Shown here piece by piece: positions 25,770 through 34,800 of a stretch of DNA of 64,000 nucleotides. The stretch spans positions 1,054,001 to 1,118,000 of the forward strand of contig NZ_CP026029.1 in the NCBI RefSeq assembly GCF_023520895.1, in the 5' to 3' direction. The translations under genes were made by a program, and so were the position numbers. The notes under the pieces were generated by a model. That model was not told the origin of the DNA, ran no database searches, and saw only the letters and a list, made by a program, of their open reading frames with translations. This DNA comes from Paenibacillus sp. PK3_47 (GTDB lineage Bacteria; Bacillota; Bacilli; Paenibacillales; Paenibacillaceae). Position 1 is the first letter of the stretch, and every line of letters begins with the position of its first letter.

Positions 25770-27428
25770 TTAAGGGCGAAGCTGTACCCGCGTCTCCTTG
25801 TCCGGTTCATCAGTATTGTAATTGAACATGTATATAGAAGCTTCTGTGCCTTTGAAATCCTTATAGACATCAATGGCTTTGTTATTACCGTCGCCCGCAA
25901 AATTAACGGTTACCGGTCTGCCCAGAATGCGCTCATTCCCCAGGCCGATATAAGTCTGATTGATTCCGCCGAAGTGGTGATCATCGCTTTCGGTCTCAAC
26001 ATACAAATCCTTACCCTGCATATAGTAGGTCCATTTCACGTCATACCCGCCTGTTTCCCTGATGACAGTCTGTTTTTCTGCAGAAATGTTTTTCAGGAGC
26101 AGCGGGGTTGTGTCATCTTCATGATTGGTAACCTTGTATTTCCCCACAAAGGTAATGTCCGTCTGTGCATCTATAACAAGACCGGCGGGACGTTCAAATT
26201 TCAGTGTAAGCAGGTATGGATCATCGTCTGGAGACAGGTATAAATATCCTTCCAGCACAGTACCGCCTACTTCAAGATTATACTTATAATATGGCAGCTG
26301 CTTGTATTTCTCCTTAGCCTTTAAAGTTACACGAATCTGCGTCGGCGTAACTACCATCTGTTCAAAGCTGTGCATGGTATCTCCTGCTTCCAGCGGAGCA
26401 TTCAGCGCGGTCTTTATCGTCCCGCTTTCCATCAGCTTTTTGCTCAGCTGCAGATCGAATGACCATCCCCCGCTGATGTTACGCTCCAGCTTGGTGTATT
26501 GCAGCTTATAACTGGTCTGTCCATCCGGAATTTCGGAAGCCTTAAAATACTGCTTCAGCGTATACTCCCCGTTGTCTCCCGGCGTACCAAAGACCTGTTC
26601 TGGAAGTGGCTCCACATGAGTGCTGCCTCTATAAGCCGTGAGCTGCGGATATACCCATTCCTTGGCATCCGGATTACTGAAGGTCACTGCAGAAGCAAAT
26701 AGCTTCTTATCCCCGTTCTGGTCAAACGGCTTGACCTCTATGCTTTTCATCCCTTCCACACCCAGCTGAAAAGTCTGCGGCTCCGTGGAATTGCTGTTTA
26801 GGGACAGCTCCTGCTCCGCCTGGCTGAAGGACTGCACAGCAGCTGCAGCCAAAGTAACCTTGGCCTCACTCTTCCCGGGCGTCCAGTCCGTCTCAAAGTA
26901 CCCGTTGTACCGCTGCTGCTCTTCATCCCACTGCTGATAGTATTGGTCCGCCTCAACAGTGTTGCCCTGTTCATCCGCCAAGGACATTCCACTCACTTTC
27001 CAGATCTCCTTGTCATCCCGTTCACCTACATCCATACTGTACAGGATGACCGTGCGGTTCTCATCGACTATAGCTGTATGAAGCGTCAGCGTTACCCCGT
27101 CTTTGGTTACAGACTGTTCCAGCTGCTGCCCGAGGTTCTGATCCAGGGCCGCCTGAATACCGTCTTTCTCACGAAGCAGATTGCCCCAGTCATACTGGAT
27201 GGCCGCATATACAGGAGCAGCCGCCAGCAGCGCACTGAGTGAAGCGGCAACAGTCATTCTGCGCCAGTTTCTTGTGCGGTTTCCGCCCCGCACGTCCGCT
27301 TTGCTCATTTTTCCCGGAAAGCCTTCTGCCGCCCCCTCCACCTGGTCCCACATCTTGTTGAAATCAGGATAAGGCACAGACCCTTCATCATTTAGTTGAC
27401 GCTTCAATGTATTTTCCAGTTTGCTCAT
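25770..27428 (-). CDS. DUF4179-type membrane protein, probable anti-sigma factor
   Basis: A protein of about 552 residues with a soluble N-terminus (about 65 residues), one transmembrane segment near residues 60-80 (TVAASLSALLAAAPVYA) and a large extracellular part containing the DUF4179 region (DQNLGQQLEQSVTKDGVTLTL). This layout is typical of proteins co-encoded with ECF sigma factors and thought to hold them at the membrane. The ATG at 27428 follows GGAGGGAAG. It overlaps the upstream sigma gene by 41 bp, and an in-frame ATG at 27458 is possible. The ligand sensed is unknown. A weak GC-rich hairpin with T-run lies just after the stop. Confidence 0.75.
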   Translation of the reverse strand: MSKLENTLKRQLNDEGSVPYPDFNKMWDQVEGAAEGFPGKMSKADVRGGNRTRNWRRMTVAASLSALLAAAPVYAAIQYDWGNLLREKDGIQAALDQNLGQQLEQSVTKDGVTLTLHTAIVDENRTVILYSMDVGERDDKEIWKVSGMSLADEQGNTVEADQYYQQWDEEQQRYNGYFETDWTPGKSEAKVTLAAAAVQSFSQAEQELSLNSNSTEPQTFQLGVEGMKSIEVKPFDQNGDKKLFASAVTFSNPDAKEWVYPQLTAYRGSTHVEPLPEQVFGTPGDNGEYTLKQYFKASEIPDGQTSYKLQYTKLERNISGGWSFDLQLSKKLMESGTIKTALNAPLEAGDTMHSFEQMVVTPTQIRVTLKAKEKYKQLPYYKYNLEVGGTVLEGYLYLSPDDDPYLLTLKFERPAGLVIDAQTDITFVGKYKVTNHEDDTTPLLLKNISAEKQTVIRETGGYDVKWTYYMQGKDLYVETESDDHHFGGINQTYIGLGNERILGRPVTVNFAGDGNNKAIDVYKDFKGTEASIYMFNYNTDEPDKETRVQLRP

Positions 27429-27948
27429 AATACTCTTCCCTCCGCTCATCGTCTTCAATTCCTGCTTCCTGCAGAATGTCCTTCATCAGTTTCAGGCCTT
27501 TATGCAGTCTTGATTTGGCTGTGCCTACCGGAATGGACAGTGCTTCCGAAATTTCAGCCAGGCTGAAATCATGCATGTATCTCAGCGTCAGTACTGCTCT
27601 GATCTTCACAGGCAACTGTGACATATAGCCGCCCCATTCCCGTGCCGTTTCTTTTTCCTCAATAGCCCGTTCCACCGTAGCTTCCTGCCGGCTCTTCCAT
27701 AAATGCAGATTTTCCGTGACTTTCTTCTGCAGGCTGCGCGAGCGCTTCAGATGATTCAGGCAGGTATTGACGGCAATTTTCATAATCCATGCCCTGGGAT
27801 ATTTGACATCTTCCCATCTGCTGCGGAATACAGTGATGAACACTTCCTGGCACAGATCTTCGGCATCAGCAGCATTATGTACCATATAGTAGCAGGTCCG
27901 GTACACGTCCTTGTTGTAGGCTTCGAATAACTCCCGATTGCTCTGCAC
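27388..27948 (-). CDS. ECF RNA polymerase sigma factor (first pair)
   Basis: A 186-residue sigma-70 family ECF factor. Region 2 includes AEDLCQEVFITVF and YPRAWIMKIAVNTCLNH. Region 4 includes the helix-turn-helix FSLAEISEALSIPVGTAKSRLHKG. The GTG at 27948 follows AAAGGAGAGG; the overlapping ATG two bases earlier is in another frame. It is cotranscribed with the DUF4179 gene, which overlaps its end. A candidate ECF-type promoter upstream suggests it activates its own expression. Confidence 0.93.
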   Translation of the reverse strand: MQSNRELFEAYNKDVYRTCYYMVHNAADAEDLCQEVFITVFRSRWEDVKYPRAWIMKIAVNTCLNHLKRSRSLQKKVTENLHLWKSRQEATVERAIEEKETAREWGGYMSQLPVKIRAVLTLRYMHDFSLAEISEALSIPVGTAKSRLHKGLKLMKDILQEAGIEDDERREEYYEQTGKYIEASTK

Positions 27949-27981
27949 ATGCGCCTCTCCTTTCCTGTGTGATCTGTCTAT

Positions 27982-28009
27982 ATAACAATCCGGATCGTCA
28001 AAAGGTTCA
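27982..28009 (-). promoter_or_regulatory. Candidate autoregulated ECF promoter
   Basis: On the minus strand TGAACC, 16 bp, then TGTTAT(ATAG), about 35 bp before the sigma start. The GAACC -35 and 16-bp spacing also occur before the third sigma gene (59144-59171). Confidence 0.5.
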
Positions 28010-28036
28010 TTTTATGAGCATAAACGATCAGGACAC

Positions 28037-28065
28037 AAAAAAACATGAACCCCGGAAGGTCCATG
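28037..28065 (-). terminator. Intrinsic terminator after the MHYT-GGDEF-EAL gene
   Basis: On the minus strand CATGGACC pairs with GGTTCATG around TTCCGG, followed by seven T residues, 15 bp past the stop. Confidence 0.82.
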
Positions 28066-28080
28066 CTCCTTATATTTCTT

Positions 28081-30510
28081 TTATATACTCTGCAGCGCCA
28101 GCAGAAACCTCTCCTTAAGCTCCTCCGGCGGCAGAGGGCGGCTGAAATAATAGCCCTGAATTTCACTGCAGCCGTTACTCACGAGAATATCAAGCTGCTC
28201 TCTGGTCTCTATGCCCTCGGCAATGACATGCATGTTCAGATTCCGGGCCATCGTAATAATCGTCGCCATCATAGCCCGGTCATTACTGCTCACGGCAATA
28301 TCCTTAATAAAGGAACGGTCGATTTTTAATTTATGAATCGGGTACATCTTCAGATAACTGAGCGAGCTGTACCCTGTTCCGAAATCATCCAGGCTGATCC
28401 GGATCCCGATCCGGGCTAACCGCCCCAGTATGCCGGCCGATACCGATGCATTCATCATCATGCTCTCCGTAATCTCCAGCTCCAGATATTCGGGCGCCAG
28501 GCCTGTCTCTTCAAGAATCTGTCTGATTTCATCCACCAGATTGTACTGGTGAAACTGCTGGGAGGATAAGTTCACCGCTACCGGAATACGCGGTCCTCCC
28601 GCCTCATGCCACTGGCGCATTTGACGGCAGGCTTCCCGCAGCACCCAATTCCCGATCTCCGCAATCTGGCCCGTCTCTTCTGCAAGCGGAATGAATATGG
28701 CGGGAGACAGCAGACCTCTGTGCGGGTGCTGCCATCTCACCAGGGCCTCCACCCCGATAATCTGATTGGAATCTGCCTCCATCTGCGGCTGGTAGTGCAG
28801 CATAAGTTCGCCATTCTCCAGCGCTTTTCGCAGGTCACCCTCCAGTTCAAGCTGTTCAGCCAGCTGTCCGTTCATATCGTCCGAGAAAAAATGATAGTCA
28901 TTTCTGCCGTTCTTCTTCACCTCGTACATCGCAGTATCCGCATTTTTGAGCAGCTCAGCCGCATCCTGGCCATGGTCCGGAAAAAAAGCGATTCCGATAC
29001 TTGCCGTAATATAGAAGTCTCTATCCTTCAGATGGAAGGGCTTTTCGATTGCCCTGATCATCTGTTCCGCAATAGCGGTAACGTTCATATTCTTTCTCGT
29101 GAACCGGCAGAGCATGGCGAACTCGTCCCCGCCCATTCTGGCAAGGGTAACATTCTCATTCACTACGCTGTTGCGGATCCGGCAGCTCATTTCCTGCAGA
29201 AAGAAATCGCCGTACAGATGTCCCAGAGAGTCATTAATGAATTTGAAGCGGTCGAGGTCCATCGCGATTACAGCAAAAGGCTCCTGCTTTCCGCTATGCT
29301 TTTCAATGGTCTGTGACAGCAGCTGGTTAAACATCCGTCTGTTCGGCAGTCCGGTGAGCTCGTCATGAAAAGCAAGGTAGTGATTTTTCTCTTTGATCCG
29401 CTTTTCCTCAGTCACATCCCTGGCAATCACATAGGTTCCGACAACCTGTCCGTCCACCATTACCGGTGCATTGATGACATTGACCTCTACCCGGCGCCCG
29501 TCCTGATGGACAATGCCTGTCTCATAGCTGACTTCCTTGCCTTCAAAAGCACTGGAGAACACGTCATGCATCCGCTCACGGTCCTCCTCAGCCACAATTT
29601 GCCGCAAAAAATCCAGTGTCTGGTTCTGCAGCAGATCACTGCTGACACCGATAATTTGGGCTGCTGCCCGATTAAATCCGATGATCCGCTGATTAAGGCC
29701 AATGGACAATATCCCGTCCTGATTATTCTCGTAGAGCGATTTATACCATTTTTCATTCACCATGATCTCGGTCTCGTGATGGGAAAACCGCCGGGAGATG
29801 TATATCCCGTGCATGGACAGGCCCAGCGTAAACAGCGTGCCCCCCGCAATCACATAGGCAAGCCATTTTTTATCCAAAAAGACGCCGGATACGGCTGCAT
29901 TGTGATGATTCGGCATGAAATTGGCGGACATCATCCCCGTATAGTGCATGCCCAAAATGGCTGCGCCCATAATCAGCCCGCATATGATCTTCTTCCAATA
30001 TCTCTGCGGTTCCCCTTTCATAATGTAAGAAGACAGCCCAAGTGCCCCGAAAGAAGCAGCGAAAGCGATGATTACCGAGAGAATTACGTAACCGGGCTTA
30101 TACCTCACTTCAATCTGCATGGCAACCATTCCGATATAATGCATTCCGGCAATGCCTAAGGCCAGCAGCACACCACCGCCCAGCAGCCGGCGCATCCCCG
30201 GGTTACGGGTGCTGATCACAAACAGTGCAATGAACGATGCGACAATCGCCACTGCCACAGACAGCACAACGACCGTTATATTATAAGCAACCGGAAAAGG
30301 CAGCTCCAGCGCAAGCATACCGACGAAATGCGTTGACCACACTCCCATCCCCATTATGACTGCGCCGGACACAATCCACTGCCAGCGCTGTCTCCCTTTG
30401 GCCGTGCCCACCCTGCCTGCTAACTCCAGCACGGTGTATGAAGCGGCTACAGCAATAATGATTGAAAAAAATACAAGCAGCTTATCATGAGAACCATGTA
30501 TATGCTCCAT
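28081..30510 (-). CDS. MHYT-PAS-GGDEF-EAL c-di-GMP turnover membrane protein
   Basis: An 809-residue signalling protein. The N-terminal MHYT domain (about residues 1-230) has seven hydrophobic helices with repeated MHY/THF motifs (THFVGM, MHYIGM, MHYTGM), a proposed metal and gas (O2, CO, NO) sensor. A PAS domain follows at about 255-375, then GGDEF (RMGGDEFAML near residue 460) and EAL (GVEALVRW near 587, DDFGTGYSSLSYL later). Both catalytic signatures are intact, so either synthesis or hydrolysis of c-di-GMP is possible. It is monocistronic, with its own terminator. A 20-bp-spaced direct repeat upstream could be an operator. Confidence 0.93.
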   Translation of the reverse strand: MEHIHGSHDKLLVFFSIIIAVAASYTVLELAGRVGTAKGRQRWQWIVSGAVIMGMGVWSTHFVGMLALELPFPVAYNITVVVLSVAVAIVASFIALFVISTRNPGMRRLLGGGVLLALGIAGMHYIGMVAMQIEVRYKPGYVILSVIIAFAASFGALGLSSYIMKGEPQRYWKKIICGLIMGAAILGMHYTGMMSANFMPNHHNAAVSGVFLDKKWLAYVIAGGTLFTLGLSMHGIYISRRFSHHETEIMVNEKWYKSLYENNQDGILSIGLNQRIIGFNRAAAQIIGVSSDLLQNQTLDFLRQIVAEEDRERMHDVFSSAFEGKEVSYETGIVHQDGRRVEVNVINAPVMVDGQVVGTYVIARDVTEEKRIKEKNHYLAFHDELTGLPNRRMFNQLLSQTIEKHSGKQEPFAVIAMDLDRFKFINDSLGHLYGDFFLQEMSCRIRNSVVNENVTLARMGGDEFAMLCRFTRKNMNVTAIAEQMIRAIEKPFHLKDRDFYITASIGIAFFPDHGQDAAELLKNADTAMYEVKKNGRNDYHFFSDDMNGQLAEQLELEGDLRKALENGELMLHYQPQMEADSNQIIGVEALVRWQHPHRGLLSPAIFIPLAEETGQIAEIGNWVLREACRQMRQWHEAGGPRIPVAVNLSSQQFHQYNLVDEIRQILEETGLAPEYLELEITESMMMNASVSAGILGRLARIGIRISLDDFGTGYSSLSYLKMYPIHKLKIDRSFIKDIAVSSNDRAMMATIITMARNLNMHVIAEGIETREQLDILVSNGCSEIQGYYFSRPLPPEELKERFLLALQSI

Positions 30511-30578
30511 CCCAGTCCCCCTCCGCCATCTAACCGATGTCTTCCATAATACTTTTAGTAGAATACTATTATTATCGT

Positions 30579-30607
30579 CACATTAGGTCATATTTCGACA
30601 CATTAGG
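30579..30607. repeat. Short direct repeat upstream of the MHYT gene
   Basis: CACATTAGG occurs at 30579-30587 and 30599-30607, exactly 20 bp apart (two helical turns), 69-97 bp before the MHYT-protein start. The remaining 371-bp gap (30511-30881) holds otherwise only the 30692 hairpin and the 30837 terminator. Confidence 0.45.
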
Positions 30608-30691
30608 AGGATATTTTTTTGAACAAGCAATAAATTCTTACGCCGCTGGTAGCGTATCGTTGTTATCAGCACCTTGTCTGTCTTTACACAA

Positions 30692-30732
30692 CAGAGCGCT
30701 GATTCTCCGCTATAACGGGAACTAGCGCTCTG
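30692..30732. repeat. Inverted repeat in the 30.5-30.9 kb gap
   Basis: CAGAGCGCT (30692-30700) and AGCGCTCTG (30724-30732) form a perfect 9-bp stem. The inner loop contains CCGCTATAACGGGA, itself partly self-complementary and similar in style to the palindromes at 47682-47867. Confidence 0.55.
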
Positions 30733-30836
30733 CCAATTGTATAACAAGTGTATCTTAACTGCCGGTCATTTGTTCTTGACCCGTCCCGCTGGCTTGTGAT
30801 TGAGAAAAAACTGCACACCTCTACACTAATATTTCC

Positions 30837-30864
30837 AAAAAAAACACCCCACAGCTTGTGGGGT
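30837..30864 (-). terminator. Intrinsic terminator after the YfhD-like gene
   Basis: ACCCCAC-AGCTT-GTGGGGT is followed on the minus strand by GTTTTTTTT. It starts 18 bp after the stop of the small gene. Confidence 0.88.
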
Positions 30865-30881
30865 ATTTCAGCAAACAAACG

Positions 30882-31061
30882 CTATTCCTTTTTCATAATC
30901 TCATGCAGCTGCCGTTTGTCAGCTTCCTGTGCACGGTCCATTGCCTCTAAATCATCGTGGTCTGCCTCAGCTGCCGAGAATTCCACATCCTCCGCCTTGG
31001 CCTCATACAGCATCTTTTGCTTTTCTGTTTTGGAAAAAATATTCGAGTTTTCTCTATCCAT
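30882..31061 (-). CDS. Small acidic YfhD-like protein
   Basis: A 59-residue, highly charged protein with no hydrophobic segment. The central DVEFSAAEADHDDLEAMDRA resembles the YfhD family of Bacillales small proteins (DVEFS...ADHxDLEAxxRAxxAD). I make that call from memory of the pattern. The ATG at 31061 follows TTTTGGAGG; a TTG at 31079 overlaps that site. It lies 42 bp downstream of a glycine-rich conserved protein gene in the same direction and is closed by a strong terminator, so the two form a short operon. Function unknown. Confidence 0.65.
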   Translation of the reverse strand: MDRENSNIFSKTEKQKMLYEAKAEDVEFSAAEADHDDLEAMDRAQEADKRQLHEIMKKE

Positions 31062-31103
31062 TTCGCTATCAGCCTCCAAAAGTGTAACGGTAGCCCGGAA
31101 CGA

Positions 31104-31475
31104 TCAGATCATTCCGCCCGCTTCCTCGATGATTTTCAAAGCCTGGTCAAACGAACCTGAGTCCAAAACTACGGTCAGCAAAATATTTCTGCCTGTCGGA
31201 CCGCCGTCTCCGCCGTGGCTCATCCCGCTGGCACTGGCATCCGCTGAAGCAAGTATTCCTGCAGAACGGCTGTCAATCGCGGAATTCAGCGTCATCGTCG
31301 CCAGGCTGGGAATATCGCCAGTCAGAGGGTTATTCCCCGTATACCGGGCGTCCCCGGGGTATTTGCTGAAGGTGTCAATGGACATGTCGATCACACGGAG
31401 TGCCTGAAGCTTCCGGGCCACGCCCTCCGCTTCTTCCGGTGCTTTGAAGTAGGCAAGTATATTTTTCTCAGACAA
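31104..31475 (-). CDS. Conserved small protein, possibly stress or spore related
   Basis: I do not recognise a named function. The protein has about 123 residues. Its N-terminus (KNILAYFKAPEEAEGVARKLQAL) looks like a ferredoxin-like beta-alpha unit, as in YflT-type stress proteins that sense or bind through a Gly-rich middle. The middle is Ser/Ala/Gly-rich (SADASASGMSHGGDGG). The end, NILLTVVLDSGSFDQALKIIEEAGG, repeats the beta-alpha pattern. The TTG at 31475 follows GCGGGGAT; an in-frame ATG at 31511 has no site. It is the first gene of a two-gene operon with the YfhD-like gene. Confidence 0.6.
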   Translation of the reverse strand: MSEKNILAYFKAPEEAEGVARKLQALRVIDMSIDTFSKYPGDARYTGNNPLTGDIPSLATMTLNSAIDSRSAGILASADASASGMSHGGDGGPTGRNILLTVVLDSGSFDQALKIIEEAGGMI

Positions 31476-31754
31476 GGGTGATCCCCGCTTTCCGGCTAAA
31501 GTGCAAAACACATATTTGAGGTTTTATTTTGGGCTGATGGGTCATTAATTATACACATTTTGTGCTACTAAAATGGCTGTCTGCCATTCCATATTTATTT
31601 CCTATCTAATAAATCGGAATAATTCACTAATTGATCATTTTTTCCATGATATGGTACGAAAGTAGTATATATCATTCTATCGTTTTCTTATAAAATAAAT
31701 GTAATTTTCTCATTCTTTTTGTCTGTCTTTCCACTCTCGAAAAAAGGAGGTTTA

Positions 31755-31793
31755 TGCTGGACCAGAACTCTTTGTATAAACTAATTAAATGAC
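31755..31793 (+). CDS. Twelve-codon leader ORF before the S8 protease
   Basis: ATG at 31755 is preceded by a perfect AAAGGAGG with a 3-base gap and encodes MLDQNSLYKLIK, stop TGA at 31791-31793. The protease start is only 19 bases further, behind its own GGGGAGGA. It may be a leader peptide that couples or gates translation. It has no visible protein family. The upstream 31476-31740 region is AT-rich and gene-free; I see no convincing promoter there. Confidence 0.5.
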
Positions 31794-31812
31794 GCTGGGG
31801 AGGACTATGTAA

Positions 31813-34800
31813 ATGTATAAACGCTCCATCCGCAAAATCGGCATAAGTGCAGCAAGCTTCAGCTTAGCAGTATCTCTAATTTTCCCTTCCGCTACTTCTG
31901 CTAACGCCGGCAATTTTCTGCCGCCATCTCCTAACCTTAAGAACCATACTTCATTGTTAAACTCCAGACTGGACACTACAACAGATTCTCTGAAACAATT
32001 CAATCTTCATGCAACCTCAACAGCAATCAAACCACAAAACTATGCCGGCACAAGCAACAGCTCCGCGCCCTTAACTGTTATAGTCCAGCTTCAGAATGAC
32101 CCCGTCAAGGTTGTAGAAAGCCAAGCCGATAACAAGAAGGGCTTCTCTCCTTCTTTGCAACGCAATCTTCTCCGTGCTGAGCACAACACTTTCAAGTCTG
32201 CCGCTTCACGTCTTGGCGCTGTTACCGGCCATGAATATACCGAAGTATTTAATGGTTATGCCGTGACACTTCCCGGTAATCAGGTAGACAAGCTGCTGGC
32301 TCTTCCCGGCGTTAAAGCAATCTTTTCAAACCAGACTGTCCATGCATTAGAGACCGAAGCTCCTCCCAGCTCAGGCGGTTCGGTACAGGAAATTGTCGGA
32401 AACGGCGATATCTTCAATGCCGATAAGTTAAACGATGCAGGTATCAGAGGTGACGGTATCAAGGTTGCAGTGATCGATACAGGTATTGATCATAAGCATT
32501 CATACTTAGCTGACTCCTATAAAGGCGGATATGATGTCGTTGACGACGACACTGATCCTTATGAGACCGAACCCGATCCGCAATATCTGCCAATTGACGG
32601 CAATCCGTATGAGACCTCCCACGGCTCTCATGTGTCGGGCATTATCAAGAGTGTCGCTCCAGATGCGGACATCTATGCCTACCGTGTACTTGGACCATAC
32701 GGTACCGGGACCACAGCCGATGTCATCAAAGGAATAGAACTGGCTGTTTCCAATGAAGATAAGATTGATGTCATTAATCTTTCACTCGGTACCGATGTAA
32801 ACCAGCAATACTCACCGGATGCCATCGCCGTTGACAATGCCGCTAAGGCAGGCGTAACTGTGGTCCTGGCCGCAGGAAATGCGGGACCGGAAGCTCAAAC
32901 TGTAGGCACTCCCGGCGGTGCGCACCGCACTATCTCTGTAGGCGCCTCTACTACACCGGCATACGTGAATATCTTTAAGGTGGGTGAAGTTGACAACATC
33001 TATGGCATCCTCGGTGCCGGTTCTGAAGAGCTTCCTTCATCGGCGATCGGACAAGAGGTTGTCTATGCCGGACTTGGCTCGCCAGAGGATTTCGCAAAAG
33101 TTGATGTAAAAGGCAAAGTTGCTCTTGTAGACCGCGGAACATACACCTTTGTATCCAAATCGGCAAATGCCGCTAATGCAGGTGCGATCGGACTGCTTAT
33201 CGCGAATAATACGTTAGGTGAGCTGAATTTAGCTGTTGACGCGAGTGGCGTTCCCACCTATGGCATCACTAAAGAAGACGGGACACTGATTAAGCAAACG
33301 CTGGAAGCCGGCAGCAGCACCCTTGATTTTGACATTATATTTGATACCAAGAACTGGCTTGCAGGCTTCAGTTCACGCGGTCCTGCCCTACCGGATTTCA
33401 CGATCAAACCGGACGTTCTGGCTCCGGGTGTCGGCATCAACTCCTCCGTACCTGAGTGGGAAAGCGCGACCGGCTACGCCCGGATAAACGGAACCAGCAT
33501 GGCCAGTCCGCATGTAGCCGGAGCTGCGGCACTGCTGCTTGATATAAACCCTGATTTAACTCCGGATCAGGTTAAAGTGCTCTTGAGCAATAATGCAACT
33601 TCACTTGTAGACCGTAAAGGCAAATTTTACAGTCTGCATGAACAAGGTGCAGGACTGATTGATCTGTCCAAGGTCGTTAACGCCAATTCCATAGCCCGGG
33701 TCAGTGAGTTGCTGGACACAGGTCGGCCTGATATTCCTGTAGAAAGCTATGACACAGGCTCTTTGTCTTACGGACTGCAGACTAACCTGCCGGCGACAGT
33801 ATCCAAAACAGTATACGTAGACGCCTTGACCAGCAATGCGAAGCAGTACAGTGTCAGCGTAGAATGGCGTACTGATCATGAAGGAATTACTCTGCCTTCC
33901 TTCTCCGATGTAACGGCCGGAAATTATTTCGAAGTTCCTCTGACGGTTAATGCCAATGTAAAGGCAGGAATTTACGAAGCAATTCTAACGTTGACAGAAG
34001 CAGGTTCCGTCTCTCCTGAAACCCTGACCCTGCCTCTTAGTGTAGCAGTAGGTGAAGAACTGCGTCCTGACACTGTTACTGATCTTTATGTTGGTAACGA
34101 TGTAATCTCTCCTAATGGGGATGATTACTTGGATTACACCGACTTCTCATTCTCTGTACATGAACCGGTAGACAGTCTTCGTATGGAAGTAGCAGACCTA
34201 TATACCGGGACTGTTGTGGGTGATGTATATGCAACTGGTGAGAAGTATTACCGCGGAATGTATGAAACCCTTGAATGGGACGGAACCGTATTCACTCAGG
34301 GCAGCAAAGATAAGGTACATCTTCAGGATGGAATCTATACGATTACACCGGTACTGAATGACACAACCAGTCTTGATGATCAATCCATCATGTTTATTGT
34401 CGACACAGAGGCACCTGTCGTTAGCGGGCTAACCATAACCGAACAGTCACAGGTGGAGGAGGAAGGGCAAAGAACCGCAGTCGTTAGCGGATATATCGCT
34501 TATGATTTACTTCTCGAACTTCGCGCATTCGGAGAGGATCTCAATGATTGGCTGGGGGTTGCCGCAGTATTCGAAGGAATAGACGGAGAGCCTCTGCAGT
34601 CTGACGGGTTCATTGATGAATCCGGATATTTTGAGATTGAGGTACCGCTGAACGATGGACTGAACCAATTCTATATTTACGCTTATGACTTTGGAGGAAA
34701 CGGCGAGGCAGAATATGCACAGCTGCTGCGTTACGACACTGATGTAACCAGCTACACTGTTGCACCATCTGCTTCAAATCTGGAAGCTTATGTGGGACAA

